Made by a program: the position numbers and the translations under genes. From Rhodospirillum sp. UBA1311 (GTDB taxonomy: Bacteria > Pseudomonadota > Alphaproteobacteria > Rhodospirillales > Rhodospirillaceae), in contig DBTR01000078.1 in the NCBI GenBank assembly GCA_002307145.1, positions 1 through 8,165 of the forward strand: a DNA stretch of 8,165 bases, given 5' to 3'. Of the stretch, positions 1 through 6,857 are shown piece by piece. A model generated the notes under the pieces. The model saw only the letters and a list, made by a program, of their open reading frames with translations, did no database searches and had not been told where the DNA came from. The number at the start of each line of letters is the position of its first letter. Within the stretch, counting starts at the first letter, position 1.

Positions 1-170
1 GGGGCCACCAGATCCGCTCCTACGTCCTCCAGCCCTACCAGATGATCAAGGATCTGCGCACCAACGTCGAAACCTCCGACGTCCAGGGCGTGCTCGACGG
101 CGATCTCGACCGCTTCATGGCGGCGTCGCTCGCCGCCCGCGTCGCGGGTGCGGCCGAAGCGATCGACTGA
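1..170 (+). CDS. prfB: Peptide chain release factor 2 (RF2), C-terminal fragment
   Basis: RF2 recognises UGA and UAA stop codons in the ribosomal A site and triggers peptide release. Only the last 55 codons are here, read from base 3 and ending at TGA 168-170; the rest, including the GGQ catalytic loop and the SPF anticodon-like motif, lies upstream of the window. The fragment contains the sequence GHQIRSYVLQPYQMIKDLRT, followed by VETSD and GVLDGDLDRFM, which is the characteristic C-terminal signature of bacterial RF2. The RSYVLQPYQMIKDLRT and VLDGDLD pattern separates RF2 from RF1. The gene ends 27 bases before the stop codon of the convergent AsmA-like gene and a GC-rich hairpin lies just after it. 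Identification is by recognised family sequence. The reading is intact with no sign of a frameshift. The programmed frameshift known in many prfB genes would be near the 5' end and cannot be judged here. Confidence 0.95.
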   Translation, partial: GHQIRSYVLQPYQMIKDLRTNVETSDVQGVLDGDLDRFMAASLAARVAGAAEAID

Positions 171-183
171 TGCACGATCCGGC

Positions 184-214
184 CTCCCGCGTCGCCCTCA
201 GGGCTGCGCGGGAG
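184..214. terminator. GC-rich hairpin at the prfB / AsmA-like convergent junction, possible bidirectional terminator
   Basis: CTCCCGCG at 184-191 is perfectly complementary to CGCGGGAG at 207-214. Inside it, GCCC at 194-197 pairs with GGGC at 201-204 around a three-base loop. Between the two stems there is one T-G wobble and one C-T mismatch, giving an almost continuous stem of about 14 pairs. The loop TCA (198-200) is the stop codon of the minus-strand gene. Neither side is followed by a clear T run, so this is not a textbook intrinsic terminator. The position between two convergent 3' ends makes a terminator or transcript-end stabilising role the most likely one. Role is inferred; the inverted repeat is seen directly. 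Confidence 0.5.
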
Positions 215-3200
215 CGGCTGGTTGCGGCGGCGCGGTCTCCGGCATCGGGATCTTGTCGTCGGGGAAGAAGAGCTTCTTTACCCCGCCCGGGACCAGCGCG
301 CTCAACGGGTTGACCGAGACGTCCGGCTTGTCGAGGGTGCCCTTGATGCCGTAGCTCATCGCGAACAGCCCGCTCTCCTTGCCGCCCAGGATCTGGCCCA
401 GCACAGGAATCCCCGCGATCACCTGGTTGACGAGGTTGAACGGCACGATCGTCCCCTTGAGGGCGAGCGCGTCGCTGTCGGTGTTCACCGTGCCGTTGGT
501 GGTGAGGCCGAACGACGGCCCCGCGGCGCGGGTTTCGTGCAGGGTGAGGACGCCGTCGTCCATGCTGAACGGCGCGTCGAGATACCAGAAGCTGACGCCG
601 GTGTTGGTGAGCAGGTCGGCGATGCCGGTGATCGAGGCGACCGAGACCAGCCGCGCGAGGATCGGCGCGTTGACGACGTTGTAGTTGTCGATGCGGAGCT
701 TGCCGGTCACCGGGCCGTCGTCGGGGATCGTCGCGGTCATCTTCATCGTGCCGCTGCGGATCGAATCCGTGACTCCGGAAGCAGTGAGCAGCGCGCCCGC
801 GTCGGCGGACGCAATCTCGACGGAACGGCTCGCGCCCTGGCGCTGCACCACGATCACGGTCTTGCCCTGCGGCAGGTTGCCGTTGATCGTGCCCACCCAT
901 TTGCCGTCGGTGCCGCGTGCGAGCGTCGCGCTGAGGCCGGTCATCTGTCCGGCTTCCGAGAGCTGCGCGCGTTTGGCCGAAAGGTTGAGGATCATCGGCG
1001 TCGAGGGCTCGGGCGGGGTTCCCGCCGCGTCGTCGTCGCCGGTCAGTTCGTGCCAGCCGCCATCGTGGACGAGGGGTTGGAGATTGACCCTCTCGGCTTC
1101 GAGGCTCATGTCGACGCTGCCGTCGCCGGCGATGGTCAAGCCGCCCTTGACGCGGTTGTCGGCGATGTCGAGGCGCGACAAGTCGACGGTGCGTAGCGTG
1201 CCGTCGGTGGCCGCCTTGGCGCTGCCCGCAACGTCGAGGCCGTTGTCCGAGCGGATCTGGAACTGCGAGATGTCGAGCAGCCGTCCCTTGAGGAAGTGGA
1301 TCGTCGCGCTCCCCGAGGCGGCTGCGCCGGGCTCCTTGCGCCACCCCATGCCGGGCGCGGTGATCGTCGCGGCGGTGAGGTCGAGCTTGGCGTCGAGCGC
1401 CATCCGTCCCTTGGCATCGACCAGCGCCACTGCGTCGGCCACCATCGGGCCGGTGATGTAGGGATCCTGGAACGGCATGAAGTCGAGGCCGAGCGCCTTG
1501 CGCCCGGCGTCGTCGATGGTGCCCGAGATGGTGTAGCGGGTACGGTTGCCCGGGCCGGAGAACTTTTCCTCCCAGCCGAGCTTCATCGGCACGCCGTTGA
1601 CCTTGCCCGCGCCCTTGATGTCGAGATGGTCGAGGTCGACCGCGAGGTCGAGGACGCCATCGGCGAGCGAGCGGCCCGGGATCGCGTCCTTGACCGCCGC
1701 CTCGGTGATGTGGGAGTTGGCGTTCACCGTCATGTCGGCGAGCCTGAGGTCGAGGAGCAGCGGGAACTTCAGCGTCAGGTGGGTTTTGCCGTTACCCGAG
1801 ACCTTGTCGGGATCGACGGTGCCCATTGCGCTCAGGAGCTTCAGCGGCTCGTGGTCGACGAGCTTCAAGGCTTCCCGCGCCGGGCCGACGATGTCGGCGG
1901 AAATGTCGGCCCACTGGGTTTCGTCGGCGAGGCCGGAGAGCACCACCCGGCCGCCCGGCTGGATCACCAGGTTGCCGACGTGGCCGGTATCGGGCAGCAC
2001 CTCGACCGCCTTCAGGCCGAACAGCACCGTGCCGTCGACATCGGTGATCGGCGGCATCGGGCGGAGGTAATGCACCGACGCGCCCTTGACCCGCGCCTCG
2101 CCCTCGAACTGGGTGACGTCGATCCCCGCCCAGTCCGGGCCGGTGAGTTCGGCGGAGAATCGCGCTTCTTCGACCTGTCCGTCGCGGAGGTTCTCCACCA
2201 CCCAGTCGCGCGCGTCCTTGACCACTCCGGGCGGCCAATACCGGTCGAAAGAGTCGATCGCGGTATCGGTGAGGCGCGCGGTGGCGACGACCCGGACTCC
2301 GGATGCCGGCGGGCGGCTGTCGTCGGCGACCGGCCACGAGGCGCTCGCCTCGATCGCCACGGTGGCGTCGGGAAGTTCCACCAGGAGGGTGTCGAGGGTG
2401 CCGCGCCCGGCGCGTCCGTCGTAGTCGCCCCTGATGCGGAACGCCTTGATCGGATAGGCGAGGGCGATCGGATCGGGGGCGACGACCACGCCCGCCCCAC
2501 CGAGAATTTCCGCCTGGGCGTCGGCGCGGAGGAGATCGTCGACGCCGATGTGGGCGATATCCGCGGGCTTGAGCCGCGCGGTGATCCGGCCCGAAAGCGG
2601 TACCGCGACGCCCTTGGCCGGGGCCAGGGCCTGGAACTCGACGGCGAACAGGCTCGGCACCACTTCCTGGAAGTCGAGGGTGGCGTGGATTTCGCCGACC
2701 GCTTCGGCGTAGGTGGCGCCCAATGCGAAGAACGCGGTGACGCCGCCGAGCTTGGCCGACAGGTCGGCCTGGGCGGCGAGCCCGGTGGGCGTGCGCTCAA
2801 CCCGCGCGGTGAGGCGGGGAATGCTGTATTGGCGGCCCTGGGGAACGTCGATCACGGTCGCTTCGGCGTCGACCACCGCAATCGAATCCAGGTGTTCGTC
2901 GCCCGGGGCCATCAGCGGCGCGAGGGCGGCGCGCAGGTCGAAGCCCGCACCGCCCGGATCGGGTGCGACGGTGGGGACATCGGCTTCGTCGACGCCGATG
3001 CGCAGGTCGCCAGTTGCCCCGCGCGCCAGCACCAGGCGCGGCCGATGCACGGCGATTGCGGTCGGTAGCCAGACGCCGCGCAACAGACCGCGCAGGCGAT
3101 AGGAGGCGTCGACGAGCGGCAGGCGAGTGATCGCCGCGCCTTCGCCGGTCGAGATTTCGACCTGGGTCAGGCGAATGATCACGCGGCTGCGTTCGTCGTC

Positions 3201-3371
3201 CCAGGCGAGGGAGGCGTCCTTCGCCACCAACTCGGCGCCGGTGCGGTCGCGTACGAGGTCGGAGAGGGTGGGGAGCAACTGGGCGACGGAAATCGGTCCC
3301 TGGCGCACCTGCCAGACTAGCGCTCCGCCGAGAACCGGAACGAACACCAGCACGAATGCCAAGGCTCCCAA
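198..3371 (-). CDS. AsmA/YhdP-family (DUF3971) envelope protein, AsmA-like C-terminal region
   Basis: Large inner-membrane-anchored envelope protein. Relatives such as YhdP, TamB and AsmA are thought to form long beta-rich bridges that move or regulate phospholipid between inner and outer membranes. Seen here: one N-terminal hydrophobic segment (about residues 2-21), then a long beta-strand-rich, cysteine-poor periplasmic body. The N-terminal part (about residues 25-130) has the family pattern GPISVAQLLP followed by LAWDDE. A middle part starts near residue 525 (HLTLKFPLLLDLRLADMTV). An AsmA-like C-terminal region runs from about residue 790 to 1030 and contains GIPVLGQILGG and VNPLSALVPGG, typical of alphaproteobacterial members. 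The tail is proline/alanine rich. The start given is TTG at 3371, the farthest-upstream standard-type start in the frame. The frame stays open upstream to a TAA near 3437-3439, and those codons encode an arginine-rich LRRIASYAIRAG that would suit the cytoplasmic flank of the membrane anchor. The real start may therefore be a rare codon such as CTG 3405-3407. The gene is divergent from glnE. Family call is solid; exact substrate is unknown. Confidence 0.85.
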   Translation of the reverse strand: MGALAFVLVFVPVLGGALVWQVRQGPISVAQLLPTLSDLVRDRTGAELVAKDASLAWDDERSRVIIRLTQVEISTGEGAAITRLPLVDASYRLRGLLRGVWLPTAIAVHRPRLVLARGATGDLRIGVDEADVPTVAPDPGGAGFDLRAALAPLMAPGDEHLDSIAVVDAEATVIDVPQGRQYSIPRLTARVERTPTGLAAQADLSAKLGGVTAFFALGATYAEAVGEIHATLDFQEVVPSLFAVEFQALAPAKGVAVPLSGRITARLKPADIAHIGVDDLLRADAQAEILGGAGVVVAPDPIALAYPIKAFRIRGDYDGRAGRGTLDTLLVELPDATVAIEASASWPVADDSRPPASGVRVVATARLTDTAIDSFDRYWPPGVVKDARDWVVENLRDGQVEEARFSAELTGPDWAGIDVTQFEGEARVKGASVHYLRPMPPITDVDGTVLFGLKAVEVLPDTGHVGNLVIQPGGRVVLSGLADETQWADISADIVGPAREALKLVDHEPLKLLSAMGTVDPDKVSGNGKTHLTLKFPLLLDLRLADMTVNANSHITEAAVKDAIPGRSLADGVLDLAVDLDHLDIKGAGKVNGVPMKLGWEEKFSGPGNRTRYTISGTIDDAGRKALGLDFMPFQDPYITGPMVADAVALVDAKGRMALDAKLDLTAATITAPGMGWRKEPGAAASGSATIHFLKGRLLDISQFQIRSDNGLDVAGSAKAATDGTLRTVDLSRLDIADNRVKGGLTIAGDGSVDMSLEAERVNLQPLVHDGGWHELTGDDDAAGTPPEPSTPMILNLSAKRAQLSEAGQMTGLSATLARGTDGKWVGTINGNLPQGKTVIVVQRQGASRSVEIASADAGALLTASGVTDSIRSGTMKMTATIPDDGPVTGKLRIDNYNVVNAPILARLVSVASITGIADLLTNTGVSFWYLDAPFSMDDGVLTLHETRAAGPSFGLTTNGTVNTDSDALALKGTIVPFNLVNQVIAGIPVLGQILGGKESGLFAMSYGIKGTLDKPDVSVNPLSALVPGGVKKLFFPDDKIPMPETAPPQPAAPAQP

Positions 3372-3387
3372 GCCCGCGCGGATCGCG

Positions 3388-3393
3388 TATGAT
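3388..3393 (+). promoter_or_regulatory. Possible -10 element upstream of glnE
   Basis: TATGAT matches the sigma70 -10 consensus TATAAT at five of six positions and would place a transcript start about 60 bases before the glnE ATG. No recognisable -35 box is found about 17 bases upstream, and I see no TGGCAC-N5-TTGCA type sigma54 site in the 3372-3459 interval. Weak candidate. Confidence 0.2.
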
Positions 3394-3454
3394 GCTATTC
3401 GACGCAGAATGATGCCCTCGCCTCGTGTCCAGGCCCCTGACAGACCACTGGAAT

Positions 3455-3486
3455 TTTATATGTCAGCGTTTGTATTTCCTTCTCAA
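3455..3486 (-). promoter_or_regulatory. Possible sigma70-type promoter for the AsmA-like gene
   Basis: On the minus strand, TTGAGA (3486-3481) resembles a -35 box and TATAAA (3460-3455) resembles a -10 box. The spacer is 20 bases, longer than the usual 16-18, which weakens the call. The AT-rich patch 3451-3480 stands out against the GC-rich surroundings. Transcription would start near 3448, giving a short leader before the candidate CTG (3407) or TTG (3371) start. The element overlaps the first codons of glnE, so the two divergent genes would share this control region. Inferred from sequence only. Confidence 0.25.
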
Positions 3487-6390
3487 GCCCACGTCATCCC
3501 GGAAAGTGCGTCGTCGTCCGCCGCAACCATCGGATTCGAACGGTGGGATGCCCGTGTCGCCGATGTTCCCGCCTTCGCCGGAGTCGATACCCGCGCGCCT
3601 GCGCGCCGTCTCCTCGCGGCGGTGTTCGGCGGTAGTCCGTATTTGACCCAGTCGGCGCTCGCCGACCCGGATACTGTCGCGCAGATTTTCCTGGATGGTC
3701 CGGTGGCTGCCTTCGCTTCGCTGAAGACCGAAGTCGCCACCGCCTGCGATGGTTCCTCCGACCGCGCCGAAGTGATGCGAAACTTGAGGCTTTTCAAGCG
3801 CCGCGCCGCGATGACCATCGCTTTTGCCGATATTGCCGGGGCCTTGCCGCTCGAAACCCTGGTGGCGATGATCAGCGATACTGCCGAAACCGGTCTCGAC
3901 ATCGCGGTGGCGCATCTGCTGCGCGAGGCTGCGCCCGCCGTCGCGCCCGCCGATGCCGGGTACTTCCTCGTCGCCATGGGCAAGCTCGGCGCGCGGGAGC
4001 TGAACTATTCCTCCGACGTGGATTTCATCGCCTTCTACGACGAGGCCAAGGCGATCGCGGCGGGCATCGCCGATCCACGTAAGACCTTCATCCGCCTCAC
4101 CCGCGACCTCGTCACCGTGTTCGAGACCCGCACCGCCGATGGCTACGTCTTCCGCACCGATCTCCGCCTGCGTCCCGATCCGGGCTCGACGCCGCTCGCG
4201 ATGGCGGTCGAGGCGGCGGACATCTATTACGAGAGCTTCGGCCAGAACTGGGAACGTGCGGCGATGATCAAGGCGCGCGTGGTCGCGGGCGACCTCGACG
4301 CGGGCAACGAGTTCCTCAAGGGCCTACGTCCGTTCGTCTGGCGCAAGTCGCTCGATTTCAACGCAATTCAGGATATCCATTCGATCAAGCGGCAAATCGG
4401 CGCGAAGATCGGCACGACCCTCGTGGTGCCGGGGCACAACGTCAAGCTCGGGCGTGGCGGCATCCGCGAGATCGAATTCTTCGCCCAGACCCAGCAACTG
4501 ATCTGGGGCGGACGCCTGCCCGAGCTGCGCCGCGCCGCGACGCTGCCCGCCCTCGACGCGCTCGCCGACAGCGGTCACGTCGCCCGTGCGGCGGCGGATG
4601 AAATGCAGGACTCCTATCGCTTTCTCCGTCGCGTCGAGCATCGCCTGCAGATGATCGACGATGCCCAGACCCAGATCCTGCCGAAAGACCCGGACAAGCT
4701 CGCCCATGTCGGGCGGTTCATGGGCTACCAGGGCGGGGAGGACTTCTCCGTCGACCTGCTGTTCCACTTCGGCCGCGTCGAGGGGCACTATTCGGCGCTG
4801 TTCGCCGACGCGCCGGAGCTGTCGTCGGCGGGCGGCAACCTCGTCTTCACCGGCGCGGAGGACGATCCGGATACCCTGGCGACGCTGCGCGAGCTCGGCT
4901 TCACCCAGCCCGAGGCGGTGGCGGCGGGGGTGCGCGCCTGGCACTTCGGGCGTTATCGCGCGACCCGCTCGACCCGCGCCCGCGAACTCCTCACCGAACT
5001 CGCCCCGGCGCTTCTCGGCGCGCTCGGCCGCACCGCCCGACCCGACGAAGCGTTCCGCCAGTTCGATGCCTTTCTCGCGCTCCAGCCCGCCGGGGTGCAG
5101 CTCTTCGCGCTGTTCCACGCTCACCCGCCGATTTTGGACGCGGTCGCCGAACTCCTGGGCGACGCGCCGAAGCTCGCCCAGGCGCTCGGCCACAATCCGG
5201 CGCTGCTCGACAACCTGCTTTCGCCCGAGTTCTTCCAGGCCCCCGCCGGGGCCGACGCGATCGTCGCCGAGTTGAAGCTCCGCCTCGCCCAGGCCACCGA
5301 CTACGAGGACGTCCTCGACATCACGCGGCGATTCGCCCACGATCGCGGCTTCCAGGTGGGGGTGCAGGGCTTGCGCGGCGTGATCGACGCCGATGCCGCC
5401 GGACGTCACCTCTCCGACCTTGCCGATGCGGTGCTGCGCGCGCTCCTGCCCGAGGTCGTCGCCGAATTCGCCAAGACCCACGGCAACATTCCGGGCTCCG
5501 GTCTCGCGGTGCTGGCGCTCGGCCGCCTCGGCGCGCGGGAGATGACTCCGACTTCGGACCTCGACCTGATCCTGATCTACGATGCGCCCGCCGAGGCCCA
5601 GTCCGACGGCCCAAGGCCCCAACCCGCCACCACCTACTTCGCCCGGTTGGTGCAGCGCTTGATCAACGCCCTCAGCGTGCAGACCGCCGAGGGCACCCTC
5701 TATCCCGTGGACATGCGCCTGCGCCCGAGCGGCAACGCCGGGCCGCTCGCGGTCAGCCTCGAATCCTTCGTCCGCTACCACCAGGGCGAGGCCTGGACCT
5801 GGGAACACCAGGCACTCACCCGCGCCCGCGCCGTCGCCGGGGCTCCCGAGCTTTGCGAACGGGTCGAGGCGGTGGTGCGCAATACCCTGAGCGCGCGTCG
5901 CGATCCCGATCGCCTGCTCGCCGACGTCGCCGCAATGCGCCAGCGCTTGCGCGACGGCCACCGCAAGACCTCGGAGTGGAACGTCAAGCATCGCCCGGGC
6001 GGGCTCGTCGACGTCGACTTCATCGCCCAGTATCTCGCGCTCCGCCACGCGGCGGATGCGCCCGAGATCCTCGAAGGCGGCGTCGCCGGAGCCCTCGCCG
6101 CTGCCGCGAACCGGGGCTACCTGGACGCCGAAACCGCCCGCGAGCTCCTCGCCGCGCGGCACTTCTGGAACAGCCTGCTCACCCTCTTGCGCCTCACCAC
6201 CGAGGGCGAGGTTTCCGACGAAACCCTGCCCGGCGGCTTGCGCAAACGCCTCTGCACCGTTGCGGGAGTGGTTGATTTCGGCAGCCTGAAGCAACAGATG
6301 GAGACCATCGCGGATCGGACGATCGCCACCTTCACCCGGCTGATCGACGGCCCGGCTTCCGAAATTTCCGTTTCCAAGGAGTCTCCATGA
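3460..6390 (+). CDS. glnE: Bifunctional glutamine synthetase adenylyltransferase / adenylyl-removing enzyme
   Basis: GlnE switches glutamine synthetase off by adenylylating a tyrosine and on again by phosphorolytic removal of the AMP, under control of PII proteins and glutamine; it acts in the cytoplasm. The protein is 976 residues, the normal size. It has two nucleotidyltransferase domains. The N-terminal, adenylyl-removing domain has GKLGARELNYSSDVDF, with metal-binding aspartates D186 and D188 and a third, D234, in TDLRLRPDP. The C-terminal, adenylylating domain has GRLGAREMTPTSDLDL, with D700 and D702 and a third, D751, in VDMRLRPSGNAG. Both halves therefore look catalytically complete. 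A later KHRPGGLVDVDFIAQYL is also typical. ATG 3460 is chosen because family similarity begins there; the open frame continues upstream to 3127, but only as antisense of the AsmA-like gene. GGA at 3450-3452 is a weak ribosome binding site. The stop TGA overlaps the bcp ATG by four bases (ATGA). Confidence 0.95.
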   Translation: MSAFVFPSQAHVIPESASSSAATIGFERWDARVADVPAFAGVDTRAPARRLLAAVFGGSPYLTQSALADPDTVAQIFLDGPVAAFASLKTEVATACDGSSDRAEVMRNLRLFKRRAAMTIAFADIAGALPLETLVAMISDTAETGLDIAVAHLLREAAPAVAPADAGYFLVAMGKLGARELNYSSDVDFIAFYDEAKAIAAGIADPRKTFIRLTRDLVTVFETRTADGYVFRTDLRLRPDPGSTPLAMAVEAADIYYESFGQNWERAAMIKARVVAGDLDAGNEFLKGLRPFVWRKSLDFNAIQDIHSIKRQIGAKIGTTLVVPGHNVKLGRGGIREIEFFAQTQQLIWGGRLPELRRAATLPALDALADSGHVARAAADEMQDSYRFLRRVEHRLQMIDDAQTQILPKDPDKLAHVGRFMGYQGGEDFSVDLLFHFGRVEGHYSALFADAPELSSAGGNLVFTGAEDDPDTLATLRELGFTQPEAVAAGVRAWHFGRYRATRSTRARELLTELAPALLGALGRTARPDEAFRQFDAFLALQPAGVQLFALFHAHPPILDAVAELLGDAPKLAQALGHNPALLDNLLSPEFFQAPAGADAIVAELKLRLAQATDYEDVLDITRRFAHDRGFQVGVQGLRGVIDADAAGRHLSDLADAVLRALLPEVVAEFAKTHGNIPGSGLAVLALGRLGAREMTPTSDLDLILIYDAPAEAQSDGPRPQPATTYFARLVQRLINALSVQTAEGTLYPVDMRLRPSGNAGPLAVSLESFVRYHQGEAWTWEHQALTRARAVAGAPELCERVEAVVRNTLSARRDPDRLLADVAAMRQRLRDGHRKTSEWNVKHRPGGLVDVDFIAQYLALRHAADAPEILEGGVAGALAAAANRGYLDAETARELLAARHFWNSLLTLLRLTTEGEVSDETLPGGLRKRLCTVAGVVDFGSLKQQMETIADRTIATFTRLIDGPASEISVSKESP
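6376..6382 (+). promoter_or_regulatory. Strong Shine-Dalgarno sequence for bcp inside the glnE 3' end
   Basis: AAGGAGT at 6376-6382 is a near-perfect anti-16S match. The AAGGAG core ends five bases before the ATG at 6387. It supports ATG 6387 as the bcp start and lets bcp be translated well even though it overlaps glnE. This is the clearest ribosome binding site in the window; the genes on either side of bcp have weak ones. Confidence 0.8.
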
Positions 6391-6857
6391 TCGACATCGG
6401 CGACAAGGTCCCCGACCTCACGCTGTCCGACGACGCGGGCAATCCCGTTGCGCTCTCCAGCCTCAAGGGACAGGTCTACGTCCTCTACTTCTACCCGAAG
6501 GACGATACTCCCGGCTGCACCAAGGAAGCCTGCGCGTTCCGCGACAACATCGCGTCCTTGAACAAGCTCGAAGCCAAGGTGTTCGGCGTCTCGCGCGACG
6601 ACGCCGCGTCCCACGTCAAGTTCAAGCAGAAGTTCAACCTCAACTTCCCGCTGCTCTCCGACCTCGACGGCAAGCTCTGCGAAGCCTTCGGCGTGTGGAA
6701 ACTCCGCTCGATGTACGGCAAGGAGTTCATGGGCATCGAACGCTCCACCTTCGTCGTCGATGCGGAAGGCAAGGTCACCGCGGCGTGGCGCAAGGTCAAC
6801 GTCGACGGTCATGTCGACGAAGTGATCCGCGAAGTCGAGGCCGTCAAGACCCGATGA
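6387..6857 (+). CDS. bcp: Thioredoxin-dependent thiol peroxidase, BCP/PrxQ-type peroxiredoxin
   Basis: Peroxiredoxin that reduces hydrogen peroxide and organic hydroperoxides using thioredoxin or a similar donor, in the cytoplasm. The 156-residue protein matches the usual length. The active site reads FYPKDDTPGCTKEACAFRDN: T41, P42 and the peroxidatic cysteine C44, with a second cysteine C49 five residues on. This spacing is that of the atypical 2-Cys BCP class, where C49 is the resolving cysteine and an intramolecular disulfide forms. The later GIERSTFVVD supplies the conserved active-site arginine. The start at 6387 is set by the strong AAGGAG site and by full-length family alignment (MIDIGDKVPDLTL). 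The gene overlaps glnE upstream and the kinase-family gene downstream by four bases each (ATGA both times), so it is the middle gene of a coupled operon. I recall glnE and bcp being adjacent in other alphaproteobacteria, but the functional reason is not evident from sequence. Confidence 0.95.
   Translation: MIDIGDKVPDLTLSDDAGNPVALSSLKGQVYVLYFYPKDDTPGCTKEACAFRDNIASLNKLEAKVFGVSRDDAASHVKFKQKFNLNFPLLSDLDGKLCEAFGVWKLRSMYGKEFMGIERSTFVVDAEGKVTAAWRKVNVDGHVDEVIREVEAVKTR

Noticed and set aside
1296..3068. Long plus-strand open frame (590 codons) opposite the AsmA-like gene, with other shorter ones at 222-1196 and 685-1461
   Set aside because: Antisense frames of a GC-rich gene stay open by chance; the products are arginine-, glycine- and aspartate-rich with no recognisable domain, while the minus-strand reading is a clear family member.
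3127..3459. Upstream extension of the glnE frame by 111 codons
   Set aside because: This part is antisense to the 5' end of the AsmA-like gene and has no GlnE similarity; the family sequence fits a start at ATG 3460.
4324..6294. Minus-strand open frame of 656 codons opposite glnE
   Set aside because: It is the mirror of the conserved glnE reading, with low-complexity glutamate/glycine/arginine-rich sequence and no family motif.
6117..6812. Minus-strand open frame opposite bcp and the end of glnE
   Set aside because: Antisense shadow; the plus strand here carries the conserved peroxiredoxin active site and an excellent ribosome binding site.
6695..6853. Upstream extension of the kinase-family frame inside bcp
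   Set aside because: It overlaps the well-supported bcp reading and gives an arginine-rich sequence without similarity; ATG 6854 in the ATGA overlap is the natural start.
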